Source: Rapana venosa (lineage: Eukaryota; Mollusca; Gastropoda; Neogastropoda; Muricidae). Taken from it: a stretch of 64,000 nt of DNA. A model generated the notes under the pieces. The model did not search any database. It saw only the letters and a list, made by a program, of their open reading frames with translations, and was not told where the DNA came from. Where the stretch lies: positions 11,754,209 to 11,818,208 of the forward strand of contig CM054155.1 of NCBI GenBank assembly GCA_028751875.1. Direction: 5' to 3'. Positions 1 to 12,640 of this stretch are shown in pieces (positions within the stretch are counted from its first letter, which is position 1; every line of letters begins with the position of its first letter). Both the position numbers and the translations under genes were made by a program.

Positions 1-338
1 TTTTTGATGTTGTTGTTTATTTTTTCCTTCTGCGTAATTAAGTATTTGTTTCCCTACAAGACTGGGGGGTTTTCTACAGAATTTTGCCAGAGACAATTCT
101 CATATTACCATGGCTTAGTCTAGTGCACTGAAAGTTTTTGCTGCACATGTGACCTTGGTTTACGGTTTTATCCAACAGACAAGCACCCACACCACCACTC
201 ATGGTCTAATAGATGGGGCGAAAGATAGGGAACAAACAGGGACTGAACCCTCACTTGTTTTGTTCTGGTTTGGTTTGGTTTGTATTTTTTTTTGCGTTCT
301 AGGCAGGAGCTTTACCCCCAGACCACTGATCCATAATG
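1..338 (-). repeat. SINE family A, degenerate copy cut by the window edge
   Basis: Read on the minus strand it starts with a tRNA-like head (ggatcagtggtctggggg at about 320-338), then the family-A body: the 'taatagatgg' stretch, the gtggtg box, the aaaccaaggtc core and the 'caaaattctgtagaaaa' tail box. It is diverged from the cleaner copies at 40.35 and 18.6 kb. The tail runs off the left edge. Confidence 0.7.
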
Positions 339-458
339 TAATTAACAAGAACAACACAACAGCAGTACTCTCAGGGGAAATCACAGAAAGATTTCAGGAC
401 AATGAAACCAATGCCTTCCACCGCTGCCTTCTGCTACATACACTGACTGCAAAAAAAG

Positions 459-2205
459 GACATGATGAGGAATACTGTAAAGTCAGTCCACGTGATGACA
501 AACACTGTAAAGTCAGTCCATAGAGTGAGGAACACTGTAAAGTCAGTCCATAGAGTGACAAACACTGTAAAGTCAGTCCATAGAGTGAGAAACACTGTAA
601 AGTCAGTCCACAGAGTGAGAAACACTGTAAAGCCAGTCCATAGAGTGAGAAACACTGTAAAGTCAGTCCACAGAGTGACAACCACTGTAAAGTTAGTCTG
701 CATGATGAGAAACACTGTAGAGTCAGTCCATAGAGTGAAAAACACTGTAAAGCCAGTCCACAGAGTGAGAAACACTGTAAAGTCAGTTCATAGAGTGAGA
801 AACACTGTAACGTCAGTCCACAGAGCGACAATCACTGTAAAGTTAGTCTCCATGATGAGAAACACTGTAAAGTCAGTCTCCATGATGAGAAACACTGTAA
901 AGTCAGTCTCCATGATGAGAAACACTGTAAAGTCAGTCCACAGAGTGAGAAACACTGTAAAGTCAGTCCAGAGTGAGAAACACTGTAAAGTCAGTCCAGA
1001 GTGAGAAACACTGTAAAGTCAGTCCACAGAGTGAGAAACACTGTAAAGTCAGTCCAGAGTGAGAAACACTGTAAAGTCAGTCCACAGAGTGAGAAACACT
1101 GTAAAGTCAGTCCAGAGTGAGAAACACTGTAAAGTCAGTCCAGAGTGAGAAACACTGTAAAGTCAGTCCAGAGTGAGAAACACTGTAAAGTCAGTCCAGA
1201 GTGAGAAACACTGTAAAGTCAGTCCACAGAGTGACAACCACTGTAAAGTCAGTCTGCATGATGAGGAACACTGTAAAGTCAGTCCACATGATGAGGAACA
1301 CTGTAACGTCAGTCCACAGAGTGAGAAACACTGTAACGTCAGTCCACAGAGTTAGAAACACTGTAACGTCAGTCCACAGAGTGAGAAACACTGTAACGTC
1401 AGTCCACAGAGTGAGAAACACTGTAAAGTCAGTCCATAGAGTGACAACCACTGTAAAGTTAGTCTGCATGATGAGAAACACTGTAAAGTCAGTCCACAGA
1501 GTGAGAAACACTGTAAAGTCAGTCTACAGAGTGAGAAACACTGTAAAGTCAGTCCACGTGATGATAAACACTGTAAAGTTACTCCACGTGATGATAAACA
1601 CTGTAAAGTTACTCCACGTGATGATAAACACTGTAAAGTTACTCCACGTGATGATAAACACTGTAAAGTTACTCCACGTGATGATAAACACTGTAAAGTT
1701 ACTCCACGTGATGATAAACACTGTAAAGTTACTCCACGTGATGATAAACACTGTAAAGCTACTCCACGTGATGATAAACACTGTAACGTTACTCCACGTG
1801 ATGATAAACACTGTGACGTTACTCCACGTGATGATAAACACTGTAAAGTTACTCCACGTGAGGATAAACACTGTAAAGTCAGTCCATAGAGTGAGAAACA
1901 CTGTAAAGTTACTCCACGTGAGGATAAACACTGTAAAGTTACTCCACTTGATGATAAACACTGTAAAGTTACTCCACGTGATGATAAACACTGTAAAGTT
2001 ACTCCACGTGATGATAAACACTGTAAAGTTACTCCACGTGATGATAAACACTGTAAAGTCAGTCCATAGATTATGAAACACTGTGAAGTCAGTCCACATT
2101 GTAAAGAACGCTGTTCAGTCAATACATTTTGTGAGAAACACTGTAAAGTCAATCCATATGGTGAAGAGCAATGTAAAGTCAGTCCACGGGAATGAGGAAC
2201 ACTGT
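459..2205. repeat. 30-bp minisatellite, block A
   Basis: About 58 tandem units of 30 bp. The invariant part is cactgtaaagtcagtcc, and the other half varies. At 459-1540 and in scattered units it is 'atagagtgagaaa' or 'cagagtgagaaa'. At 1556-2060 a homogeneous sub-block has 'actccacgtgatgataaa'. Between about 960 and 1210 many units lack 2-3 bases, giving a 27-bp period. Because 30 is a multiple of three, long open frames appear on both strands; they are artefacts, not genes. Confidence 0.97.
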
Positions 2206-2580
2206 GGATCAGTGGTCTAGAGTGGGTCAGAAGTGTGCCGTGGTTTGATCCTGTTTGGGCCTGAAACTTTCCCCCATCTATTAGACCATGAGGGTGCAAG
2301 TCTTCAGGATAAAACGATAAATCGAGGTCCCGTGTGTTACACAGAATTATTTAGTGCACGTAAAAGAACCCACCGCAACAAGAGAGTTTCAACATTCTGT
2401 AGAAAACAGCCAATCTGACAGGGAAACAAATACAGTTGCAGACAGGAAAAAAAATGGGAGGCGCTGCTCTTGTGGTGACGTGCTCTCCCTGGGGAGAGCA
2501 GCTGGAATTTCATGCAGAGAAATCTGCGTGTCTTAAAGTAGTACAAATTAGAATACATAAAAATAAGATAAAAAAGTAAA
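2206..2580 (+). repeat. SINE family A copy inside the minisatellite
   Basis: It starts with ggatcagtggtctaga, a tRNA-like box A region, and runs through the family-A body (aaatcgaggtcccgtgtg, 'cacgtaaaagaaccca', 'ggggagagcagc') to an A-rich tail near 2580. Part of the head is deleted relative to the copy at 56.7 kb. The minisatellite resumes directly after it, so the SINE probably interrupted a once continuous array. Confidence 0.85.
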
Positions 2581-2582
2581 GC

Positions 2583-2788
2583 CATTCCACATGGTGAGGA
2601 ACACTATAAAGTCAGTCTACATAATGAGGAACACTATAAAGTCAGTCTACATAATGAAGAACACTATAAAGTCAGTCTACATGATTAGGAACACTATAAA
2701 GTCAGTCTACATGATTAGGAACACTATAAAGTCAGTCTACATGATTAGAAACACTGTAAAATCAGTCTACATGGGAAGGAACACTGTA
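2583..2788. repeat. 30-bp minisatellite, block B
   Basis: About seven units of a second subfamily: 'cactataaagtcagtctac' followed by 'atgattaggaa'. It has the same 30-bp period as block A but uses ctataaag in place of ctgtaaag. Confidence 0.95.
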
Positions 2789-2814
2789 GACCATGAGTGG
2801 TGGTCTGGGCGCTA

Positions 2815-2845
<31 letters not shown>

Positions 2846-3087
2846 CGTGTGTTACAGAAAATTATGCAGCGCACGTAAAAGAACCCACGGCAACAAGAGA
2901 GTTGTCCCTGGCAAAATTCTTAGAAAAAAGCCACTCTGATAGGGAAACAAATACAGTTGCAGACCAAAAAAAAAAAAAAAGAAAAGGGTGGCGCTGCTCT
3001 TGTGGCGACGCGCTCTCCCCGGGGAGAGCAGCCCAAATTTCACGCAGAGAAATCTTGTGACTTAAAGTGGTATAAAGAAATAAATAA
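2789..3087 (+). repeat. SINE family A copy, 5'-truncated
   Basis: It begins at the gtggtctgggcgctag box, with the tRNA head missing. It carries gatgagacgataaaccgag, the gtaaaagaacccacggcaac box, a 16-A interruption at about 2967 and the ggggagagcagccc box. It ends in a (taaa)n tail, after which minisatellite sequence resumes. Confidence 0.9.
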
Positions 3088-3137
3088 ATAAATAAATAAG
3101 TCAGTCCACGTGATTAGGAACACTATAAAGTCCGTCT
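3088..3137. repeat. 30-bp minisatellite, short block C, ending in the LINE target-site duplication
   Basis: About 1.3 units. The last eleven bases, aaagtccgtct (3127-3137), carry a cag-to-ccg variant. The same variant is seen right of the LINE at 6238-6248. Confidence 0.85.
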
Positions 3138-4743
3138 CCCAAATCTCCTGACAGATAGCTGTAACATGTGTGATAACTGTTTCGCCACCATGCTTGAGCA
3201 GCTCTGCTGGTATGTTGTCTGCTCCTGGGGACTTTCCTAATGGTAAACTGTGGATGGCTTCATCCACTTCTTCCCTCAGTATAGGTAATGGCGAGGGTAC
3301 TCTTGATGTTGCTGCTTCCTCTTCTATTATGCTCTTGTCAGGTTGGATTGGGTAGTTGTATAGTTCTTGACAATACTCAGACCACCTGTTCAATGCAGCT
3401 GAGCTTTTTGTGAGGAGGTTTCCGGAGCTGTCTTCAATGACTGATGATTTGGTTTGAAGTGGTTTTGTGAGTTTCTTCAGGGTGTCGTATGCCTTTTTAC
3501 TGTTGCCCACTTTCATGCTTTTTCCGATCTCATCACATTGGTCACTGATCCACTTCTCTCTGGCCTTTAACATTGACTTCTTCACAAGATTGTTGGCCTC
3601 CCGGTATTCTTTAGGGTTGGAAGACCTGGTTGGTTTCAGTGCTCTTCTTGTATCGCAGAGGTCCAAGATGTCATTGGTAGTCCATGGCTGGTGTTTATTC
3701 CTCTGACGACCGAGTACCTCCTCTGCTGTTTCTCGGACTGCATCATTAAAGTTGTTGGTGAGGTCATTGATGTCATTGTCCAGGAGGGTTATTGCCGCAA
3801 AACGTCCGCCAAGCTTAGCTTGGAAGATCTCCTCGACATCTGGATCTTTCAGTTTTTCCACGTCAAATTTGATACGTGGGTTTGCAGGCTGTTTATTTTT
3901 CTTCAGCTTCATTTTGAATACCAGCAGCACAAGGTCGTGGTCGCTGCCTATGTCAGCTCCAGGGTAGGTTCTTGTTCTGGCTTTGTTGATGCTGGATTTG
4001 AAGCGCCGTGGTATTAAGATGAAATCTATTTGGTTATGGATCTTGCCGTTTGGCGCATGCCAGGTTGTCCTCCTTGACTGCTTGTGGGGATAGAGGGTAT
4101 TGGCAATGGTAAGTCTGTGGGTGCAGGCAAACTCCAGCAGACGTAGTCCCCTGTCGTTGGTCTCTCCAGTTCCAAACTGACCAACTGTTCCGGCCCATTG
4201 GTTGTAAGAGTCAGGACCTACTTTGGCGTTAAAATCCCCTTGAATGATGATGATGTCTTTCTTGGGTATCTTCATAATGGTCTCTTCAAGTTCATCGTAA
4301 AATTCTTCTACTTCTTCATCTGCATGGTCAGATGATGGTGCATAGATTTGTATGATGGTGATGTTCTTGGGCTTGGCCGACACCCGGATGCTGATAATCC
4401 TGTTGGAAGCCGGTGTACAGCTGATAATGCACCCCACTACTTCCTTTCTGACAATAAATGCCACTCCATGTTGGTGATGTTTCTCTTGACCACTGTACCA
4501 GATCTTGTTGCCTTCTTCAGTCATTGTCTCACCAAATCCTGTCCATCTCACCTCTCATAGTCCAATAATGCCCCATTTATAGCGGCTAAGCTCATACTCT
4601 AGTTCTTTGATTTTTCCGCACTGGTAGAGTGTACGGACGTTCCATGTTCCAATGGTGATCTGTTCTCTAGGGAGCTTAAGTAATGTTTTAACTCCAGTAG
4701 CTGACTTGTCACTTCTACCCTGGTGTTGATCAATGGAAAGCGC
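3138..4743 (-). pseudogene. LINE endonuclease-domain half (APE/EEP type), inverted segment
   Basis: Minus-strand reading from about 4743 gives an EEP nuclease. The first motif TIGTWNVRTL lies near 4655. The QIYAPSSD region, GDFNAKVG (metal-binding D and N), NQIDFIL and the terminal GSDHDLVL motif follow in the right order. One in-frame TGA at about 4558-4560 interrupts it just before EVRWTGFGE. After the nuclease comes the linker to the RT (KSPGADNIPAELLKHGG), which stops at EIWET where the inversion breakpoint falls. Apart from the TGA the reading frame is open for about 500 codons, so the insertion is fairly young. In a complete element this nicks target DNA for target-primed reverse transcription. 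Confidence 0.9.
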
Positions 4744-4790
4744 GGCCGTTGGTAACTATAAACACTATAAACTATACACTATAAAGTCAG
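4744..4790. repeat. Minisatellite-like filler at the LINE inversion junction
   Basis: Short ctataaa-rich sequence ending in cactataaagtcagtctac, matching minisatellite block B. It sits exactly between the endonuclease half and the RT half, so target-derived DNA was captured at the twin-priming junction or by later exchange. Confidence 0.75.
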
Positions 4791-6220
4791 TCTACATCAC
4801 ACATGTTACAGCTATCTGTCAGAAGATTTGGGAGACAAAACAGTGGCCAACAGAATGGACACAATCACTTATCATACCTCTGCCCAAGAAGGGGAATTTA
4901 CGCCAATGCCAAAACTATAGAACAATCAGCCTCATCAGCCACGCCAGCAAGATCATGCTCAAAGTTATTTTGAATTGACTCAAGAAGGAGGCAGAAGAAC
5001 ACCTTGCAGAGGAACAAGCTGGGTTCAGGGCAGGCAGGAGCACAATCGAACAGATTTTTAACTGCCACATCCTGATGGAAAAACATCTTCAACATCAGAG
5101 AGACCTGTTCCACAACTTCATCGACTTTAAGAAGGCTTTCGACAGAGTATGGCACGAAGGCCTGTGGCAGGTCCTCAGAATGTTTGGCATTGAAGAAGGA
5201 CTAGTGCAAACCATTCAAGCACTATACAACACCGCAAGCAGTGCAGTCCTTCTGAACAATCAGGTAGGAGACTACTTCAAAACCACAGTTGGGGTCCGAC
5301 AAGGATGCCTGTTATCTCCAGTCCTGTTTAATCTGTTCTTGGAAAACATTATGAGAGAGACCCTCCATGACTTCCACTCTACCATCTCCACTGGCGGCAG
5401 ACCCCTCAACAACTTGCGGTTTGCCGATGACATTGACATCATGGGTGGAAGTAACACAGAGCTGCAAGATCTTACGACCAGACTTGAGAACAGAGCTGGA
5501 GCATATGGGATGGAGGTGAGCTCGGAGAAAAGTAAAGTACTTGTGAACAGCACGAGCAACGCCACTGCTAAAATTTACATGAACGGCCAGCAACTGGAGG
5601 AGGTAGACGCTTTTAAATACCTTGGCACTACACTCACAAAGGACGGGCGATCGACGACAGAAATCAAAGTCAGACTAGCCATGGCAACATCTTCCATGAC
5701 AAAACTCACCACCATATGGAAAAGTAAAGAGATCAGTTTCCCAACCAAACTAAAGCTCTACAAAGCCCTAATTTATACTATCCTGCTGTACGGAAGTGAA
5801 ACCTGGACATTGACTGCTGAAACAGCAAAGCGAATCCAGTCATTTGAAACAAAATGCCATAGAAAACTGCTGGGCATATCCTGGAGAGAACGAAAGACCA
5901 ATGAATTTGTCAAGAGCCAAATAACACGGCTGGCAGGTCCACAGGAACCCCTTCTCACCATCATCAAGAAGAAAAAGCTGACATGGTTCGGCCACGTCAC
6001 CCGCCACAACACTCTGCCAAAAACAGTACTGCAAGGAACACTCGAAGGTGGCAGAAAGAGGGGAAGACAGAACAAGTCATGGATGGACAACATCAGAGAA
6101 TGGACCAGGATGAATGACTCTGCACTACTGCGCAGAGCCGAGGACCGAGATGGATGGAGGAGGCTTACCACGGCATCGTCTTTCGTGTCTCCCCCACGAC
6201 CGCCAAGGTCACGGGACTGA
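4791..6220 (+). pseudogene. LINE reverse-transcriptase half
   Basis: The reading begins at THVTAICQKIWET, then PLPKKGN and NYRTISLISHASK, the usual RT entry blocks. A TGA stop (about 4976-4978) interrupts it, then AGFRAGRSTIEQIF. It is open from 5075 to the natural stop at 6218-6220. Motif A is FIDFKKAFDRVWH, motif B is VGVRQGCLLSPVLFN and motif C is RFADDIDIMGG with both catalytic Asp. The C-terminal part holds WFGHVTRHN, GGRKRGRQNKSW and the conserved NIREWT segment. RT priming at the nicked target is the family role. This copy is inactive because of the stop and the inversion. Confidence 0.92.
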
Positions 6221-6237
6221 TGATGATGATGATGATG

Positions 6238-8588
6238 AAAGTCCGTCTACATGATTAGGAACACTATAAAGTCAGTCCACATGATCAGGAACACTATAAA
6301 GTCAGTCCACATGATTAGGAACACTATAAAGTCAGTCCACATGATCAGGAACACTATAAAGTCAGTCCACATGATCAGGAACACTATAAAGTCAGTCCAC
6401 ATGATTAGGAACACTATAAAGTCAGTCCTAATGATGAGAAACACTAAAAAAGTCAGTCCATAGAGTGAGAAACACTGTAAAGCAGTCTATAGAGTGAGAA
6501 ACACTGTAAAGTCAGTCCATAGAGTGAGAAACACTGTAAAGTCAGTCCATAGAGTGAGAAACACTGTAAAGTAGTCTATAGAGTGAGAAACACTGTAAAG
6601 TCAGTCCATAGAGTGAGAAACACTAAAAAGTCAGTCCATAGAGTGAGAAACACTGTAAAGTAGTCTATAGAGTGAGAAACACTGTAAAGTCAGTCCATAG
6701 AGTGAGGAACACTATAAAGTCAGTCCATAGAGTGAGAAACACTGTAAAGTCAGTCCATAGAGTGAGGAACACTATAAAGTCAGTCCATAGAGTGAGAAAC
6801 ACTGTAAAGTCAGTCCATAGAGTGAGGAACACTATAAAGTCAGTCCATAGAGTGAGGAACACTATAAAGTCAGTCCATAGAGTGAGAAACACTGTAAAGT
6901 CAGTCCATAGAGTGAGGAACACTATAAAGTCAGTCCATAGAGTGAGGAACACTATAAAGTCAGTCCATAGAGTGAGAAACACTGTAAAGTCAGTCCATAG
7001 AGTGAGAAACACTGTAAAGTCAGTCCATAGAGTGAGAAACACTGTAAAGTCAGTCCATAGAGTGAGAAACACTGTAAAGTCAGTCCATAGAGTGAGAAAC
7101 ACTGTAAAGTAGTCTATAGAGTGAGAAACACTGTAAAGTAGTCTATAGAGTGAGGAACACTATAAAGTCAGTCCATAGAGTGAGAAACACTGTAAAGTCA
7201 GTCCATAGAGTGAGAAACACTGTAAAGTCAGTCCATAGAGTGAGAAACACTGTAAAGTCAGTCCATTTAGTTAGAAACACTGTAAAGTCAGTCCATAGAG
7301 TGAGAAACACTGTAAAGTCAGTCCATAGAGTGAGAAACACTGTAAAGTCAGTCCATTTAGTTAGAAACACTGTAAAGTCAGTCCATAGAGTGAGAAACAC
7401 TGTAAAGTCAGTCCATTTAGTTAGAAACACTGTAAAGTCAGTCCATAGAGTGAGAAACACTGTAAAGTCAGTCCATAGAGTGAGAAACACTGTAAAGTCA
7501 GTCCATAGAGTGAGAAACACTGTAAAGTCAGTCCATAGAGTGAGAAACACTGTAAAGTCAGTCCACAGAGTGAGAAACACTGTAAAGTCAGTCCATAGAG
7601 TGAGAAACACTGTAAAGTCAGTCCATAGAGTGAGAAACACTGTAAAGTCAGTCCATAGAGTGAGGAACACTATAAAGTCAGTCCATAGAGTGAGAAACAC
7701 TGTAAAGTCAGTCCATAGAGTGAGGAACACTATAAAGTCAGTCCATAGAGTGAGAAACACTGTAAAGTCAGTCCATAGAGTGAGGAACACTATAAAGTCA
7801 GTCCATAGAGTGAGGAACACTATAAAGTCAGTCCATAGAGTGAGAAACACTGTAAAGTCAGTCCATAGAGTGAGGAACACTATAAAGTCAGTCCATAGAG
7901 TGAGAAACACTGTAAAGTCAGTCCACAGAGTGAGAAACACTGTAAAGTCAGTCCATAGAGTGAGAAACACTGTAAAGTCAGTCCATAGAGTGAGAAACAC
8001 TGTAAAGTCAGTCCATAGAGTGAGGAACACTATAAAGTCAGTCCATAGAGTGAGAAACACTGTAAAGTCAGTCCATAGAGTGAGAAACACTGTAAAGTCA
8101 GTCCATAGAGTGAGGAACACTATAAAGTCAGTCCATAGAGTGAGAAACACTATAAAGTCAGTCCATAGAGTGAGAAACACTGTAAAGTCAGTCCATAGAG
8201 TGAGGAACACTGTAAAGTCAGTCCATAGAGTGAGAAACACTGTAAAGTCAGTCCATAGAGTGAGGAACACTATAAAGTCAGTCCATAGAGTGAGAAACAC
8301 TGTAAAGTCAGTCCATAGAGTGAGAAACACTGTAAAGTCAGTCCACAGAGTGAGAAACACTGTAAAGTCAGTCCATAGAGTGAGAAACACTGTAAAGTCA
8401 GTCCATAGAGTGAGAAACACTGTAAAGTCAGTCCATAGAGTGAGAAACACTTTAAAGTCAGTCCATAGAGTGAGAAACACTGTAAAGTCAGTCCATAGAG
8501 TGAGAAACACTGTAAAGTCAGTCCATAGAGTGAGAAACACTATAAAGTCAGTCCATAGAGTGAGAAACACTGTAAAGTCAGTCCTCAG
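6238..8588. repeat. 30-bp minisatellite, block D (largest)
   Basis: The block opens with the LINE target-site copy, then seven 'atgattagga/atgatcagga' units. From about 6460 it has some 70 nearly identical 'atagagtgagaaa/cactgtaaagtcagtcc' units. G/A changes (gaggaacactataaag versus gagaaacactgtaaag) alternate in runs, and a 'tttagttaga' variant recurs at 7267, 7357 and 7417. The array ends at 8588. Open frames of about 480-510 codons on each strand are repeat artefacts. Confidence 0.97.
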
Positions 8589-9812
<1,224 letters not shown>

Positions 9813-10063
9813 AAGACATTGAGTGTGATTCTGTGTGCTTGCAGAAGTGGAAATGCGAAATGGATATAACGTTTTCTGCTATGTTGTCTTCCTTCCCACT
9901 GCCCCAAACTGTTTTTGTATAGTAGCCTAAAGCCGACGTACAATAAAACTTTTCAGTGTTCTCTCTCTCTCTCTCCCTCTATCTCTCGGGGACTGAATGT
10001 AAAAAAGCATATTGGTGCTTATTCATTATCCTCGAAATAAAAGAATTTGTCATTGTCATTGTC

Positions 10064-10103
<40 letters not shown>

Positions 10104-10789
10104 CGGGGAAAATGATTAATGTAGACTGATCAGTTTACACTCTTTGGTGTTCACCATTTTACAGGACAACAGCGTTGTATTAATTAATTAATTCAGGTTT
10201 CATAAATTAACTGTCCATGGAACCCGAGTTGGTGGTAAGGGCAGGTAAGTCTCGTGGCTCATATTTCTACAGTCACTTTCTGATTTCCCTTGCGGCTGGC
10301 TGAAAATTGTTAGTGCCTCATAGTAGGGTGTTTTGTGTCTTTTTCTGTTAATGTCACAAAAATTAGAGTATGTGGGTTTTTTCTGTTAATGTAGCAAAAC
10401 ATAGAGTGTCTGGCTTCTGCAGTGTTCTGTGTTTTAACGTCACTGGATTGTTTTGTTTTCCTGAGGTTGTAAAAGAAAATAGAAAGAGCAAACATAGCAC
10501 TACAGCTTTCTTAAGCCTGAGTTTTTGTCGTCTGTCTGCAGAACAAATTTACTGTCTCCCTCCCCCGTGTCTGCTGTTAAGGATTGTATCTATGTACATA
10601 TACAGACATGCAAACACAAATGCAATTTTAATGAGAGAGAAACAGACAGGCAGACAGACAGACAAGAGAGACAGAGAGAAAGACAGAGATAGAGAGGGGG
10701 TAGTTCTGTTACAGCTATAACTGAATAATTAATGCACCAGTCTTGCATTTATAATTCATAGTAATCTTGAGCTTCATTTTCTTGGTTTC
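9813..10789. other. Intergenic; CT tracts, one SINE-B 3' tail
   Basis: A SINE family B type-i tail (gggactgaatgtaaaaaagc, then attatcctcgaaataaaag) lies at about 9989-10044, between CT tracts at 9960-9990 and 10062-10100. A GACA-rich patch is at 10640-10690. No coding sequence is recognised. Confidence 0.6.
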
Positions 10790-11587
10790 ACCTTCACCTA
10801 TCCCGTAATCTGGTAGACCCTTGGGGCACGACTGTAACCAGCTTCCTCCACTCTTCGCGGTTTTCAGCTTTCTGTAGCAAGTCGTTCCACTCAAGGCCAG
10901 TCCACTCTCTGATGTTGTCTTTCATCGTTTTTTCTGCGTTTTTGCTTCGTACTGTTCCCTGTAGGACAGTCTTGGCCAGTCCAGATGCTTGTTTGACGTG
11001 CCTTGGCTTTTCCACTTCAGTTTTACGATTTTTCACTAAATTCAGGAACTCGTCTTATGGCCCGATGGCGTTTTTAATTCTGGTTTCACTTCCTCGTTAG
11101 TAATGAGATACCAAGATGTTTGCGAAAGCATCTCACCTCCGTTGCCAGTATCCTTCTTTTAATGTCTGCTCTTATGGTCTGCGTTTCACATGCATACAAA
11201 AAAATGTGGATATGACCAGGGAAGGCATCAGTCTGATGTTAAAGCTGATAGCGATGTTCTTGTCGTTGCAGAGGATTTCTGTTTGGCCATTGAAGCTGTG
11301 GTCTGGGCTTTCTTGGAGAGAATTTCTGGTTTTAATTCTTCATCCAATACTATAGCTCCCACATATTGAAAGCTATGAACGGTCTCAGTTTTCCTGCCGT
11401 CTATAATTATGTCAATGATGATGCCATTGGCGCTATTTGTCATCAACTGGTTTTCTCTCTGCACTGATCTGCATGCCATATGCCAAAGAGGCTTCATCAA
11501 GGTAGTTTACCAAGTTGACCAGCTCTTGCTATTTTCCAGCTGAGCGTCGATGTCGTCCACAATTCTTTGTCACTGGTCGCCACAGCG
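10790..11587 (-). pseudogene. RTE-like LINE 3' fragment, heavily decayed
   Basis: On the minus strand from 11587 it opens at the RT motif-C region (DDID), then QLMTNSANGI, a KTETVHSFQYVGAIV strand, and KPEILSKKAQTT. After frameshifts it reads GLAKTVLQGTV and DNIREWTGLEWNDLLQKAEN, ending at the stop near 10794. This is a 5'-truncated relative of the LINE at 3.1-6.2 kb, from a different subfamily, with several stops and frameshifts. Confidence 0.85.
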
Positions 11588-11590
11588 GAA

Positions 11591-11990
11591 GACGGGGTAG
11601 CCTAGTGGTCAGAGCGTTGGTCTCTTGACCTGACAGCTCCGGTTCGAGCCACCTTCGTGGCACCCCTGTGAGAAGATTTCCCACTGGAATCAAAACCAGT
11701 ACCGACTCCACTCCCCGAAAGCGCTTTAGATGAGACTATAAACCGAGGTCCCATGAACAAACGCTCGCAGAACGCCCGCTCACACGTCAAAACCTGTTCT
11801 GTCTTCCGAAAAAGTAGGCCATGCCGGTAGGAATGGATTAAAAAATTCAAAGGACGCACGCATACTTGTGGTGTGTTTAGGCATCATCCCCGAGGTCGGA
11901 ATTCGGTTACCTTAGTGGTGGACAAAAACGGTCGCATACACAAAAGTTCACTTTCAGTAAACCTCGGAATTTAAGCCGAGGAACGAAAAG
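11591..11990 (+). repeat. SINE family B with type-iii tail
   Basis: The tRNA-like head gacggggtagcctagtggtc has box A, and ggttcgagcc is box B. The core follows: gagactataaaccgaggtcc and a degraded ctgttctgtcttccgaaaa. The 3' module is gaggtcggaattcggttacc to gccgaggaacgaaaagaaa. The same 3' module is at 20950-21110 and, alone and reversed, at 19.6 and 31.7 kb. Confidence 0.85.
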
Positions 11991-12291
11991 AAATAATCGT
12001 CGTACGTTTTGGATAGATCATTACATTCTCAGTACCCAGCAATAGAGGGTTTTCTTGGTCTCCTCTCTTGCAGATGACCATGTATCCAGAGACATCTCAA
12101 GAAGACAGTTTGCGTTGTTCAGCCACCAGTGTTCCTAAGGCAGTGTTACGATTAGTGGACTGTTCTTCACACGCCACACTGCCGTGGTCTTCAAACTCTC
12201 CTCAACAGAATCTTCAGCCAGTACAAAACCCAGAGTAGCCTTACATAATGTCTGGTCATTTCTTTTTATCTCATGATCTTTACCACTTATA
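11991..12291. other. Unrecognised non-coding sequence
   Basis: No open frame, repeat unit or RNA signature is seen. Confidence 0.5.
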
Positions 12292-12523
12292 TTCAGATGA
12301 GACTATAAACCGAGGTCCCGTGTGCGAACGCATGCAGAACATTTTCCACACACGTTAAATCCTGTTTCGCTGTTCGAAAGAGTAGGCCATTGTGTGCCGG
12401 TGGGAACAGATGACAAAATTTAAAAACAAAAACAAAAACCGCATACACACACATTTTTAAAAAAAGTCATCTGAGCGCTTTGATTTGTTGCTTTACAAGA
12501 TTCAGCGCTATATAAATTCCATA

Positions 12524-12590
<67 letters not shown>

Positions 12591-12640
12591 GTTGTTGTTG
12601 TTGTTATTATTATTATTATTTTATTATTATAACAGCCATC
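12292..12640 (+). repeat. SINE family B with L2-type tail and (TTA)n
   Basis: It is 5'-truncated at gatgagactataaaccgagg, followed by the core and then the alternative 3' tail gagcgctttgatttgttgct ... cagcgctatataaattccat. About 100 bp of TTA repeats follow (12528-12630). The tail matches the 3' end of the L2-like LINE at 28.4 kb. Confidence 0.9.

Larger units (their letters stand above)
3138..6237. mobile_element. RTE-like non-LTR retrotransposon with 5' inversion (single twin-primed insertion)
   Basis: The endonuclease half lies on the minus strand (3138-4743) and the reverse transcriptase half on the plus strand (4791-6220). The two halves overlap by about 42 bp of element sequence: the segment encoding THVTAICQ(E/K)IWET occurs at both 3133-3176 and 4794-4837. 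The element ends in a (TGA)n tail, typical of RTE 3' ends. Both flanks carry the 11-bp repeat aaagtccgtct. Between the halves lie about 48 bp of minisatellite-like filler. The clade call rests on domain order (EEP endonuclease then RT), the FADDID motif and the simple-repeat tail; RTE is most likely. Confidence 0.9.

Noticed and set aside
459..2205. CRISPR-like regular repeat
   Set aside because: No unique spacers; the array is continuous 30-bp minisatellite in a eukaryotic genome.
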